DNA of 64,000 nt from Sarcomyxa edulis (GCA_009761415.1 QUOL01000008.1:124001-188000), one strand, 5' to 3'; positions 34,445-47,700 are shown, counted from the stretch's first letter. Notes: a model not told the origin generated them from the sequence alone. Numbers and translations: made by a program.

Positions 34445-37172
34445 ATGCCCCCCAATCATCTTGTCATGTTGAAGCTACTTTCTGCGGTGGCGGCTGGCAT
34501 TATGTTTCACTCCTCTCTTATCCCTGGTACCTATGCATTGGAAAATGGCGTCGGTCGTCTTCCTGGTACGTGCGCTCCATATCGGTGCATCAACGGCCGA
34601 TTCTCATCCATTTACCCAAAAGCTCTGGGATATAACAGTATGTAGTTTGTCCCTCGAACTTCTCGGTCTCATAACCCTTTCTTCTAAAATCTCAAGCTTG
34701 GAACGCATACCAGGTTCGTGATTTTACTATTTCGAACTTTTTTTTGTTCAGTTAAGCGCACTGACTTGCGCCTGTGTCTCGTAGTGTGACATCGATGAAG
34801 ACCTTCTGTTGACCACAGCCAAATTGATGAAGAGTCTCGGTCTCCAGGTCAGTCTGAAGCTCCCCGGAACTTCAACGTTCAACCTTACGATTGCTCACCT
34901 TTGAAAAGTCCGCAGGTTACAAATATGTCAATATCGATGACTGCTGGGCCGAGAAGAATCGGAGTGCGAGCGGCGATCTTATCGCAGGTGACAAACTCGT
35001 CGATCCAGTCCCATATTCGCTTATTCATCTCCTCTCCAGACCAAGTGAGATTCAAGAGCGGAATGAAGACTTTGACGGATCAGATACACGCGCTAGGATT
35101 GTAGGTAACACGTTTGACAGCACCAGATCATCATGCTGATGTTCTTGTACTTGTTTCCAGCCAGGCGGGAATAGTGAGTGCTTTGATGATTGACTATGTG
35201 TGTCATCTCTAATACTGCACGTTTCATCGATCAGTACAGTGATTCTGGTCAACGCCAAGTAGTGAATGTCAAGCAAAGACGATAACTCACGTTTATTATC
35301 GAATAGGTTGGTTCACCTGCGCAGGGTACCCTGGATCCTTCGAAAACGAGCATCGTGATGCTACAACTTTCCAGAACTGGGGATTTGACTATCTAAAGTT
35401 CGCATCGGATTGTGTTATTCTTCCTTGGATTCTCACGGTTCTGATTACCAACACACAGATATGACAATTGCGCCAGTGAATAATGCATTTGTCCAATCTT
35501 TTTGCACCCATCCATTCACCATGCTCGTTGACAGTTCCGTACGACGATATCATTCAGCAAGGAATCGTTGGGAGTGCGTATTGTAACGCTTCTCTGCTTT
35601 CTATACCCTGAGCCTGGCGATCTGCAGAGTATCAACGAATGACAGATGCTCTTGCTCAACTCTCGACACAGGCGCACAAGCCTCCCTTCTTGTTTTCTCT
35701 CTGTACGTTATATGCATCGGTATCGCTTGGCTTAGTCTGATATTGGAAACACTCTAGGTGAATGGGGATGGGTACGCTATCTACAGTCCATTTGTTCTCA
35801 GCATTTTCCATTGACGCCTCTATGATCAAGAGTCAAGTCTGGGTGTACGTGTTACTTCGAGACAGTCTGTCCATTTGTCATGTTGAACTCTATGTTTCCA
35901 CTGTCGTTTGGCCCACGTAGATGGGGAAAGAATGCTGGACATAGCTGGAGAGTAAGTCTGCGTCTCATATACCTGATCTATGTTTCTGACCACAACGAAC
36001 AGGTAACAGGCGACATAGCACCCGAGTGGAATTCACTTGCAGCAATCATCAACTTGTAAGGAGGAAATCATCGAACTTGATCCTGGTTCAAGCTGATATG
36101 GTTTACTGTTGACAGTAATTCGTTCATCACCCAAGCTACTGATTTCTACGGCCATAATGACATGGACATGGTATGCCCACATGACAGTCTCAGTCCCGTA
36201 TAATTGACCTGATCTAGCCCACAGCTTCAATTGTAAGGTTTAACTCAGAATCCAGCTCTGCCGTGCTGAAGCCCACTGAAAATCAGGGGAAACGGAGGGC
36301 TCACCTTTGATGAAGCCAAGTCTCATTTTACAGCATGGGCCTTGATGAAGTCGCCGTTGCTAGTAAGTCATCTGAGCATGGCTGCTTCTACACTGACACA
36401 GATGTCCTCTTGATAAAGATTGGAACAAACGTACGAGTTTGCATTCGAGTCTAATGACCCACTCTCTTACTTGTTATTGTAGTTATCGTCAATTACGGAT
36501 GATATCCTCAGCATCTTCACCAACAAGGAGATCTTAGCCATCAATCAAGACCCCGTAGTTGGAACCAGTGTTTCCCCCTTCAGGTGGGGCATAAATGTCA
36601 GTTCGTCCACGTATATTCTTTTAGGCATTGGCTTAGACGTGGTGCAGCCGGATTGGACGAGCAATAGCAGCTTCCCCGCACAATACTATAGTGGCCCGAG
36701 TCAGAATGGAACCGTCTTCATGTTGGTATGTGCATGCACAACTCAGGTCGTCTTCTGTCATCTGACGGATGTACATATATAGCTAAACACCCTCAACCAA
36801 CCCTCCACACTATTCTTCAATCTGACTGAATCTCCCTGGATCCGGGCAGGTCGCCAGTAGTAAGTTATCAACGTATCTCTCGGAGTCAAAAGTCAAGAAT
36901 CTGACTTTCCGTTGCATAGCTCTGTTCGGGTGCGTCTTTCCCCGTTCGTGGTTATAAAAAAGTACACTGACATCTGACTCCATGATTAGGACCTTTGGAC
37001 TCACAGCGATAACGGCACCGCCGTGCGTAATTTTACCGCTCATGATGTTCCGCCCCACGGTGTAGTAGCTTTGCTACTCAAGGATGCCGGTCCAGAGCCA
37101 CCCAACATTTTCCCTGCTTGCAGCGTCTGGTTTCAGTGCACAGACCGAAATGGAACCTCTGTTGGCGGTTGA
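34445..37172 (+). CDS. Alpha-galactosidase, glycoside hydrolase family 27
   Basis: Secreted enzyme cleaving terminal alpha-galactose, for example from galacto-oligosaccharides or galactomannan. A hydrophobic leader (MLKLLSAVAAGIMFHSSLIP) precedes the mature start LENGVGRLP. Conserved GH27 blocks follow: LGYNTWNAYQ, CDIDEDLLLTTAKLMKSLG, SAGYKYVNIDDCWAEKNR, GIYSDSGWFTCAGYPGS, FDYLKYDNCA (catalytic nucleophile Asp in KYDNC), LCEWGW, HSWRVTGDIAPEW (acid/base Asp in GDI), MKSPLLIGTNLSS and ILAINQDPVV. It is split into many exons, at least six of only 13-17 nt: 34623-34637, 34697-34713, 35161-35173, 35235-35247, 35758-35771 and 35831-35844. The C-terminal end WFQCTDRNGTSVGG has a stop at 37170. It ends about 100 bases from the convergent GH95 gene. 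Confidence 0.92.
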
Positions 37173-37276
37173 TCTATCGGGATTCCATGATGTGATGAAG
37201 TGACGAGAGGATGGGATATATCTGCCTCAACGAATACATTTATTTCTCTTTGTTTCTTCCGGCAACCTACAAATCG

Positions 37277-40200
37277 TCAATCCGAACTGATTGCTATATC
37301 AATGCTGCTTCCCCGCGACAGCAGAACAGTAACGGTGGCCCCATCTTGAGATACGTTATCGCTCGATTCCTCGATCTTCCTGCCAATAAATCCGGCAGAG
37401 TGCAGCACGACTGTGCGATCCTGCGTCGCCCTATCGGATGTCAGAACGATTCTTTCGAGTACATTCTCAGACCACGAGATGCTTATTCCAAGACCGTCGC
37501 GGAGTCGACCTCCAGATAGAGAGCCTCTCGGCCACGAGACAGGAAGTGCAGGTAAAACGGCAACATGTGTGGCGCTTCGGAATCTTGAGACAATGTCACC
37601 AACCAGTCCTTGTTTCCACAATTGTTACTCACTCTTTTGTCGAATCCAGGCTCTGGAAGAGCATGTTCACGACAGCAGCAGAGGCGCCGCCGTTAGCATC
37701 CATCTACATAGAACAGAGACACTATTATGAACGAAAGTTTGAAGGACATGATCATGCTGACCTGGAATACCGAGGAGTGTCCACTATACATGCTCAAAAG
37801 ATTGCCTATCGATGTACAGGTCATGCGTCATTTCGCGTAGTATTTGAGAGATTACTGACCGTTGAGATTGCTCCAGATCATAAACCTGTAGCGAAACAAT
37901 CGCAATGTCTGTCAGTATTGCACCGACACTCGGCGGAAGAATAAATATACCTAAGCTCGAAGATAGCACTTGTCGAATCACCTAGAGAACTCCCGACGAC
38001 TGAGCGCATTATTTTAGCCCATCCTGCAAGACCTGATGAGGGAGAAAGATATATTTTGAAAAGTAAGAGATTACCTGGATCTCCATCTTCTGATCCGTTA
38101 CCACGAGCAGCAAGGGATATGGCACAAGCATCCAACACCGTTTGGTTTCCAAGCGATTGGCCTATATATCCACTGATTTGCCACCCTGATTTGATTGGTA
38201 ATGAGAAAGGCTCAACGTATCGACCTTATTCTTACCAGGGAATACTCCAAGCATATGGCTAAGATGCCGGTGTTGGTCTGTCGGACTGTCGTGGTCAATC
38301 TTCCATTCTTCCAAGAAGGCGGTGAATTTCACGATCAAATAGTGCGAGCTTGCTCTTACCTTGAAGCTGTCCCCAACTCCCAATACTCACACCGTCGTAC
38401 ATTCTATCCAAGGTCGCCTCGACGGCCGACATGAAGTCGGGATCGTGATCTCCAGAGTCGGCATATGTTTTGCGGATATTATGCAGGAGTTCAAATATCT
38501 GTTGCTGGTTCCATGTACACCCCAAGGATGTGTAAGCTAGCATCGTGGAAATGAGTAGTGTCTCCGGAAAAGATGCGAAACGCACTTACTTTGCTCAGGA
38601 GAATTGCACGGAGAAATGACCAAAGTCCCATCGTCGAAATAAGTATCATTTACGAGGAACCCCATTTGAAATTGAGCATGTCTCTATCAGAGGCGACTAT
38701 TTTCGAATCAAATGCGAAAGAAAACAAGATACCGAATCACGAACCTTCATCAAAGGCCAAGTGACACCTCTAAAGAAATCAACCTCCGTGGGATTGTACA
38801 CGAAATCGTCATAGAGGTGCTGGATGATCCAAGCCGCTCCAGCAGTAAGATCGTGCCACTCTGGATGATATGAGCCCCCATCAAATCCTTGCATCCCTGT
38901 ATATCCAAATACTGTCATAGGAGCAGACATTATTATTTATATCTCCTAGATATATGGAAGACGACGAATTTCTCCAAAACTCACCGTTAGATGCCGTGTG
39001 AATGACGAATCCATCTAGCCCATAAAGGATTCTAGCTGTATCGGTACCCCGGTCAGCCATCGCACTCTAGATATTTTCGTGTCCAGTTCGTATATAGATG
39101 AATGAACGATACTCCCAAGTCAGGAATTGATTGACGTACCAGAAGCCAATTCCCAGTATTCTGGATACCTTCCGCGATACCCGTCGGCTCCCCAGGCCAC
39201 TGCATCATCTGAATATTTATGTCGCTATGAAAGTCAGCGCCCCAAGGCCCACTAGGACTTTGTGACCATAATCCCTGAAGGTTTGGCGGAAGATTCCTAG
39301 ATCCAACGCGTGTGCTCGATATCAAGAGATGGCGGCCGTAGCTGTATACATTATGTTCCAATAAAGGAGATCCCAGAGAATAGTCAAATTCATTCATGAG
39401 ATCATCAGTTGGAAGAGATATTGCGGTCTCATTGTTTGCTTGTCCGATGTCCAACTGGAAAGCAGAAGAAAGAGCAGAATAATCCTCAACATGCGTATCT
39501 ACAGTATAGCGCATAATCAGATAACGATATGGAGTGAATGGACCAGGTCACTTACGGAGAAGTTCGGAGAACGACTTCACGCTAGCGGCAGCGATGATTT
39601 GCGTCACTGCCTCGGCTGGATCATCCCCTCGACAAGAGAAATTGCCTGCACGGCTGCAATTCTCTAGATTGAACCTGGTAATAGGTTTAAAAAGAGATAA
39701 AACAACAATCGATAGCACTTACTCAGTCTCGCCACTCCATATCACCAAACTTTCGGTTGCATTAGAAACCTCCAGAACTGCATCTCTATTGGAGTCACGA
39801 GTGCATCGTATGTGTCCTCCGATTGAGAATACCTTTGCTTGTACCTCATACAACATGGATTGTGTCCCGCCGACCGTATCGTTCGACACGCGACCCCTTT
39901 GTTTGATGGTATTCTCTATATCATCGCAGGTTGCTTGTGGCACATTTGTTAGGGGCGTCGCGAGGCTATATCCGAGGGACAGAGTCGCTTTCTTTCCAGA
40001 AACTCGTGTGTACGTGGCGCAGATTTTGTCTGGGAAACTGCAGAACGAGATTCTACAGGTTGTCAACCCATGAGCGTCATTTCGAAGAGTAGGTGTGGCG
40101 CAGTTTTTGAGACGTACCTGTTGAAGGTCGCACCGCCCTCAACCCAGGTAATATTGACGAGCCCTTGGTCGAAGTCAAGAGCTCGAGTATACTTTGATAT

Positions 40201-41026
40201 GTCGGAGTTCAGGGTTGGCGAGGTTATGGTGAGAGCGCCAGCTGTAGTATATGTACCCTATGGCCATTTGTCAGTCAAATGATCTATACAGAGATCAAGA
40301 CGAGAAAACGTGCATAATCAGGATCATTGTCGTTTCCCATAAGTCCATCGAGAGCTAAACCCCAAATTAATGTCAGTATAACATTTATAACACGAAATGA
40401 CAAGATATCTTACTCCCAGTCCCTGTCTTGGAGATTTCGGATCTAGTTTGGGCAAGTACGGATGAAACTAGACAGATGAAAGATCAGTCGAAATTGCGAT
40501 GTGTGGCGCTAACATACAATATGGTATGGCCGAGACTGGGCCATTCTAAATATGCAGTAAGCTCGGAGACTGGATGGTAAAAGATGAACTTAGACGTACT
40601 CCCCCAGAGTAAGAAGCATTTCTGAAGGGCCTACGTTCGTACTCAGGATCGAGACATCCTTACTACGTTCAAGAGATGAAGAGATTTTGCTCACCCTCCG
40701 ATCCATAGAGAAGCTATGTTAATCTAGATGATTTCATGAATTAGGTCCAGATCCTACACAGGTAAGTAGGGTTCACTCACCCAGTGAGTATCGTTTCCCG
40801 GATCACCCGAGATCATTTCACCCAAATAGCCATTTCCAATAGGATACGCGCCAGAATACCAGTCGTTCCCTGGGCCTTTCGACCAGATAGCGTTGAGAGT
40901 TAGATCCTTTGGACGAGTGCTCGCCTCTGCAGAGTCCAAGTTCGGCGGCGGGATCAGCGTGATTCGGGATGCGATTGCACCCGGAAGTACTACACCACTA
41001 AATAACAAACTGAGAGAGAGGTGCAT
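37277..41026 (-). CDS. Alpha-L-fucosidase, glycoside hydrolase family 95
   Basis: Probable secreted 1,2-alpha-L-fucosidase. Signal peptide MHLSLSLLFSGVVLPGAIAS, then the N-terminal domain with WYSGAYPIGNGYLGEMISG. Core blocks: NVYSYGRHLLISSTRVGSRN, LPPNLQGLWSQSPSGPWGAD, FHSDINIQM, YDDFVYNPTEVDFF, VISPCNSPEQ (the general-acid Glu in SPE), LGCTWNQQQIFELLHNI, EWKIDHD and QHRHLSHMLGVFPG. The C-terminal beta domain ends at 37277. It has many introns, so exact joints were not all resolved. A notable change: the family N-x-N pair that positions the water reads D-I-N here. A TATA box lies 45 bases upstream. Convergent with the GH27 gene. Confidence 0.87.
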
Positions 41027-41070
41027 ATTTTAGAATTACAGAAAGGCATCAAGATAGAGCTAATGCATGT

Positions 41071-41077
41071 TTATATA
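41071..41077 (-). promoter_or_regulatory. TATA box of the GH95 gene
   Basis: TATATAA on the minus strand, ending about 45 bases before the ATG at 41026. Position and orientation fit a core promoter. Confidence 0.55.
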
Positions 41078-41362
41078 GCGAGTAGGCCTCATCAGACGTC
41101 GTCAACAGTACGCGGGAGAACATAGACGGAGAAATGAGAAGACGACGTTGAGACGAAGAGAAGTAAGAAAGTTTGAACACGTGGCGCTGTTCGCGGGCAT
41201 GTGACCGTGACATGTGTATGGTCACGGCAGGCCCCGGGCCAGAGGTCTTGGCAGACGCGTCCAACAGACTCCAACACTGCCACCTGCGAATCTAGTTATT
41301 TCAACCAGAACGCTCTCTGGATATCAGAACAACCTCCCACTAACCGCGAGCGATTACCTACC

Positions 41363-42430
41363 ATGCAGCCAATCTCAGAGGACTATCAGCACCGAACCGT
41401 CTTCAAAAGTAATACCGGTCTTCGGTATAGTCAAAATTGTTATAACGGTGAGGCATTCGACTCCACGTTTCGACTCTTTGAGTACCCAAGGTTCTGAAAG
41501 TTCGCTGATGATTAGGATGCATGCTGTGCTACACTGTACCCCCTTACGGTGCCCCACAATTTTTACAATGTTCTGGCTGTCGAGCTGTCCAGTTTTGCGT
41601 GAGTATTTTCTCGATCAAAACATTGGCGATTCTGAAGTACCGCATCAGTGCCGCGAACATCAATTGGCTTTCTGGCCCCGACATAGATCCATGTGTAGAG
41701 AAGTCCAGCGGTTGGGTAAACTCATCGATGCCACGTCGAAGATCGTTCGTCCTGGCCTCCCTCCCCTTCAAGAACGAAAGTTAGTCCTTGAAGATTGGGT
41801 GCAGCTCCAATCTCATGTTGTGGATCGCGCAATCTACTACGCGCTCGAACTTCAGGACGGTCCCCGTGCTAGAAAGCGGCACGTCACCTTCGAGGTCAAA
41901 TACCGTTCCGAAAATCAAGGAAATCCGTCCAATTCATTCAGTTTAGAATCTGCCGTTCTAGTCGATCATACCCCAGGAGCTATTCCAGCATTTGATGTCA
42001 TGCAAAAGGAGGCTACCCAGTCTAATGCCCTATTTGCCGGCAGCACTGGTTTTGTGACCGCGATCCCGTGCTACTGTGAGTTTCGCTTCTGTATTGCATC
42101 TCGGATTTTAGTGTGTTTTTTATTTATTCTATATCAGATATGATGGACAACGAATTTAGCTGGATGACAGTGGCGTATATCTATGAGCCCAGCGCTGCCA
42201 TTGGGTTGAACTTTGTGAACCCAGAGAACTGGTTCGCGACGACGAAATATTTCGTTGACAGAGGAATCGTATTCCGCGATGTCGCAGATACAAGTGAAAT
42301 CTGGAAACCGGGTTACGTAGTTAGGAAGGGGACCGGGTGGGTATGGGAGCGAAAGGAGATGGATCAGCTCATGGCCACTTTCGGGATTCCTGCTAGCGAT
42401 CGGCATTTGATCCAAATGGCGTACAGTTGA
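41363..42430 (+). CDS. MYND-type zinc finger protein
   Basis: Start MQPISEDYQHRTVFKS. An intron joins QNCYNG to CMLCYTV, giving the MYND ligands C-x2-C (CMLC), C-x2-C (CSGC), FC, then after a second intron (acceptor near 41664) C-R-E-H-Q-L-A-F-W and PRHRSMC. His replaces Cys in the CQ position, a variant I know to be frequent in basidiomycete MYND fingers. These fingers usually mediate protein-protein contacts. The remaining ~230 residues have no named domain. They include LEDWVQLQSHVVDRAIYYAL, MMDNEFSWMTVAYIYEPSA and WERKEMDQLMATFGIPASD. A third short intron lies near 42074-42138. Confidence 0.8.
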
Positions 42431-42972
42431 GCTATCACTACGCGTACGGCGGCGTACGATTTTTGCAGGCTGCTTTTTGCCAATGACTCGGCTTTTGGTG
42501 TGAGATAAAGTCCTTTCTTTTTCTTGAAGGATCAGTGTGCTGCTTACCTTGCTTCATAGTCCTTATACCTAGATCATAGACTGATGGCCCAGGCACGAAC
42601 GAGTAGTGGGGTCATCCTACGGCTTTCCCCGCATACCCTGATGTCTGAGACCTTGCGATAGTCTCAGAAGTCGTTGTAATCTCTGTAACCCATTTTTTTG
42701 ACACCGTTCATGCTCGCTAACGCCTTGCTACATTGAATTTAATTCTCCTGTTTCCACCTCACCACTGATGTGTCTTTACACGTTCTTATGGACTGTTCGA
42801 TGGATGAACCCTTCTTCTTTTGTCCGTTTGCAAATCCGGTAAATAGTATTTGCTTTCAGTCTAACCGGAATTGCAGGCCGCAACGACATATGGCTTCCTT
42901 CCGAGTTGCTCTTTCCTGGAGACTCTTTGCTCGCTGTCGTTCTCGTCGTATCCCATAACTTGACTATCTATC
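42431..42972. other. Intergenic, no gene recognised
   Basis: About 540 bases between two genes in the same direction. Presumed 3' UTR and promoter; no repeat or ORF of note. Confidence 0.5.
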
Positions 42973-44326
42973 ATGCCAACAGTCAAAACTATCACATCGG
43001 TGGGCACGGATGTGACGTTCGCCTACACTATCTCTACACCGACGTCAGGATCTGTCTCTGCCGAACTTGCTGATATCGACCCCGCCCTCCCCATCGCCAT
43101 CTTTCTCCATCCTGTATACCACACCAGCACGATCTTCCAACGTAAGTCTCCTCAAAAATCTAGTCGCGTCAAAATCGTTGAAGTCATAAGGACTTGACAG
43201 CTCAGTTTGCCGATTCGTGCCTTCGCCAGTTCAACCTCATTGCATACGATTGTAGAGGCCATGGGGAGACCGAAGGCGTTGTAGGGACTAGCTGGAGCTA
43301 CGAAGAGGCAGCTGAAGATCTCTTTGTATTTATGGTGATTACCCATGTATCTCGTTTGTTTTCGCCACTAAACCACCTTCCAGGAAGCCCTCCATCTGCC
43401 ACCCTGTCACATCTTTGGTGAATCCATGGGTGCCCTTGTTGGTCTCCAATTCGCTGCTAGCCATCCAGACAAAGTAGCTTCCCTGTTTCTTGTGGCTCCA
43501 CTTCCCTTTGAAGAGGTGAGATATCTCATCTTTTTTGCTCTTCTATGGAACGCTACTGAGTGCTCAGAAATCTGTCTCAACACAGTCCGATACGGTTGCA
43601 GAAGGCCGCATGGAGATCTGCGAATACTGGGCAGCAGGTTTCACATCGGGGCAAGTAGATGAGTCGGCTCTCCTGGACGCTCTAATGGGCACAGCACAAC
43701 TCGGTTTCAACAACTCGAAATCACGTCTAGTCGAAGCGTATGTTATTAGTGATTCTTCCATGACGATAACTTACACGTCGTCTCAGCATGTGCGCACATG
43801 TCTTGTCAGAGGCAAAAAGAGTCTGGGGCGCAGATATGCTCGATGTCTCTCACCGTATCTGCGTCGAGTTTTTCGTCAAACGAAAGCGTCAGAGCGACGA
43901 AACTCTGGCCCGTCTCAAAAAATGTCCTATCAAAATGATATATTGCACTGGCGACATTGCATATCCAGTAGAGGACGTACGAGAAGTATTCACGACTCTT
44001 CAAGCCGTCGGTGTAGAGGATATAGACTTCGTGGAAATCGAAGGTGGCAGTCATTTTGGAAATTTGACGCATTTCCGAGAGTAAGCCTTTCATATCTCGA
44101 AGAGATCTAGGGCATCGATGGCCGTATGTTCCACAAGTACTAATTGATTCCCCTTTCCAGGATCAACCCCATATTTTACGATTTCATCGTCCGACACACG
44201 GCAGAACCTATTCCCTCGTCGGGTCCTTTACCTCCACCTATTGGCACGCCGTTTGATACAGAACTCATGAGATTTGGTTGGGTACCCCGCGACGACGATG
44301 GTACCGATAGCGACATATCCTTATAG
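42973..44326 (+). CDS. Alpha/beta hydrolase fold protein
   Basis: Starts MPTVKTITSVGTDVTFAYTI. Core blocks: IAIFLHPVYHTSTIFQ (oxyanion strand, with HPV in place of the usual HG), FNLIAYDCRGHGETEG, HIFGESMGALVGLQFAASHP (nucleophile Ser in GESMG), VASLFLVAPLPFEE, CPIKMIYCTGDIAYPVED (acid Asp) and VEIEGGSHFGNL (His). The catalytic triad is therefore complete. There are about five short introns. The C-terminal extension ends in an acidic DDDGTDSDISL. Substrate unknown. There is no signal peptide, so it is probably cytosolic. Confidence 0.87.
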
Positions 44327-44758
44327 GCTCCTCAATATTGTCCAAAAGAAAAGAATAGTCATACCCGGACCTTTCGATTTTTTCTTCGGTTTTTGTTGTA
44401 GGACTTGCGATGGTTTTTTCTCTCTTTCACATAGCTATGTATATATACACTCGATATAAACACCTATATTATACCATTTTATTCTTCAGTCCTGGAGATA
44501 TCGTGCCACTGAGCCGTGATGCCAGCTGGTTAGTCACACCACCGCGGCGACGAGCGTCTCCAACTTTAGCGCTCTAATAGCCATCTTCTCTTCCGGATTT
44601 TCTCGTCTTTTTGCTGTTTCTGTCTGGTTTCTGTTCTCCTACACATCTGTATCTTCTTCACACTGCAACCACGCACTAATCAACATTGGACACTCATTTC
44701 TGTACTCAACATCGATACCAACTCTATCCTTCTCGTCATTCAAGTCTCTTAGTACAAC
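44327..44758. other. Intergenic, no gene recognised
   Basis: About 430 bases with pyrimidine-rich sequence before EXO1, consistent with a fungal promoter and 5' UTR. Confidence 0.5.
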
Positions 44759-47700
44759 ATGGGTATCAACGGACTCCTACCACTACTCAAGTCGATACAG
44801 GTCAGCAAACATCTCTCGGAGTTCTCTGGACAAACGCTTGCTGTCGACGCATATGTCTGGTTGCATAGAGGGGTGTATGCTTGTCCGACGGAGATTGCCA
44901 CAGGAAAGAAGACCACCAAGTACGTGTGCATTTTCGTTCGCTAGCTATGGCAGACGCGTATTATGCCCCAGAGTATAATGTTGGTGGCATGCTTCTATGG
45001 AGGGGCACGCTCTGGGGATAGTCCGACGCGTCTTGAAGATGGAGGAAGACGTTTCTCGCATTGGCTACGATTGGGTCCGCTGACTGCAGTAGAGGACGAT
45101 CGCCTATAGAATGACTCTGAAGGAGAAATATCTGAACGAGGGTAAAGCTGTCTTGTCCTTGTGATGCACTAAATGCTTGTTCTGTAACCCACTCCCAAGT
45201 CCACGCTGAGCAGTCAAGTGCTAACACTTACTTCGTAGGTATGTAGACTATGCAATGCACCGCGTACGACTATTGCGACACCACGGCATAGAGCCATACA
45301 TTGTGTTCGACGGTGGGCCTCTCCCAGCGAAGAAAGGTACCGAAATAGAGCGGCGGCAGCGTCGGGAAGAAAGCAAAGCTCGCGGGGATGCCTTGGCAGC
45401 TCAAGGTAAACATGCTGAGGCAAGGGAACACTACATCAAATGCGTGGATGTAACGCCTCAAATGGCGTACCAACTTATCAAGGTACGGATCGAGTCGAGA
45501 TTTACCTACATACTGAACCTGTGATGACATTTATTCCAGGCCCTACGCGCAGAATCAGTCCCTTACGTCGTCGCCCCATACGAAGCAGACGCTCAATTAG
45601 CATACCTCGAGCGTACAGGAGTCGTGTCAGGTATTATCACTGAGGATTCTGATCTACTCGTCTTCGGGTGCCGACACGTCCTTTTCAAACTCGACGCCGT
45701 TACCAGTACTATTACATCCATCTCCCGAGATGACTTCGGCGCCGTTTCACCCTCTGCCGTGGATAGCAGCGGGATATCCCTTCACGGTTGGACTGATGTG
45801 CATTTTCGTTCAATGGCCATCCTCAGTGGCTGTGATTACCTCCCCTCCATCCCTGGGATTGGGCTCAAAACAGCGTATACTCTCCTGCGGAAGTGGGATA
45901 CCGCAGAGAGGGTAGTTAGGGCTGTTAGGATGGAGTGTAAGAAGCCAGTACCCAAAGATTACCTGAAAATGTTTCGGTTGGCAGAGCGATGCTTCTTGCA
46001 TCAGAGGGTGTACGATCCCAAGGACGAAAAGTTGGTTTATTTGACGGATATCGGGGACGATTGGGATGAAGAGGTCGAAGCATATGTTGGAAGGTTAGTT
46101 GGCCCCGTTCGTCACACAAATTCTGTGCATGTTGATGACGTCTTTGGCAGCGACTTGGAACCCTCGATCGCCAGGAAGATTGCAATGGGAGACGCAGATC
46201 CCGTCACGCATTTACCCATGGAGGATATCAATCCTAGTTACGTTCCCCGCGTTTTGAGAAACATTCCTCTGCCAGTAGTGGCGAATAATTCCAATCGCAA
46301 GGTTAAGTCGCCGAGTTCTCCTCAAAGAACTCCACCACGCAAAGGAAAAGGAAAGGCCACCGAGAAGCCAATCACCGGAGGCATTCTTAGTTTCTTTGGT
46401 GAGCATTCCTTCTAGTCATATGTAGTTCCAATTCCGAACCTTTATCGGCACAGGTCCAAACCCGATTATCCCACACGAAGCAAAGGTCAACATTTCACCG
46501 CGTCGGGTCACAGGAAGTCAACCTGCGGCTAACAATGTGAACGGAAAGGGTGGCATGGCAGTGGGACGAGCAAGCGGTAAGCGAACGTTGGTCGACGTCA
46601 TGGCTATGGATGAAGATATGAGAGCGAAGAAGAAGAAAACTACGAGCACGCCAATCTTAAGCCCATCCCGATCGTCGAGATTCTTCGGTGCGTTCAAAGC
46701 TGAAGCGGCAGGAGAGTCCATTAGCGGCTCTTCACGAATCACGATCAGTCTTGACAATGAGAAGGAGAATCTCACCATGAACAGTCCTGACGACGACGAC
46801 GAGGAGGATCTAGAGCTGGATCCGGATATCTCAATGGAAGCGCAACCAGGTGAGGAGTTGGACGTGGAAGAGCTTGATATCGAACTCGATGATGTCGCTC
46901 AAGAAGATGGATATATCTCACCGTCGCCATCATGGAAGGATAGAGAGGGCGATACCCCCGACTTATCATCGCCTATACGCCCAAGTTCAACACCCATACG
47001 TCAGCTGTTCAAGGTGCCGGCCGCAATGTCAGGAAAACGGGACGCTGTAGCGGACCCAGACGACTTCGATTTCGGTGCTGATGCTATCTCTAGTCCGATC
47101 CTTGAGAGTAGAGTAAAGGCTGAACGTCGTACCACACTCAATGTTGGTCGCCTTCCACTCCCACCATCCACATCTCGTGTAGAAGTCTTTGTTTTGGACA
47201 CACCTACACACGCATCTCGGCGTCCTCCTCGTTCCGAGCGGGACGGTCCTGATCTGCGCGACTGTTTTGACGACCAGACAAGTGACATAGATTGTTTCGA
47301 GGAAGACTCGGATATAGATAGACATGGGCCGGATCCAGACTCGACGACGACCCCATCACCATCCCCTTTAACTCCCGTGGACTCTGTGAACGTGCGGACA
47401 GTGAAGGTCGTGAGAGACGACGACGGGGACCTGGATGATCCCGAGGGTGCAGAAGCTCGGAGAAATCTGTTGAGGAATGAGGCCGTTGCTAGTGGATGGC
47501 GAAATCGATGGGCTTTGGACGGGAAAGGCAAGGGTAAGGCGAAAGACGAAGTGAGAGGAGCACGGATCAAGACACTCGGGTTAAGAAGAACAGACACAAC
47601 TGTGACACCCACTGGAAGACATAAACCTATCCACCCGCATTCTTCATCACGACTTTCGGCCGGATCAAGAACGCGACCGGGTCTGTATGCTGATAATACA

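Noticed and set aside
45001..45227. 88-codon minus frame within EXO1 intron 1, considered as a nested gene
   Set aside because: Short, no family resemblance and no promoter signal; most likely chance.
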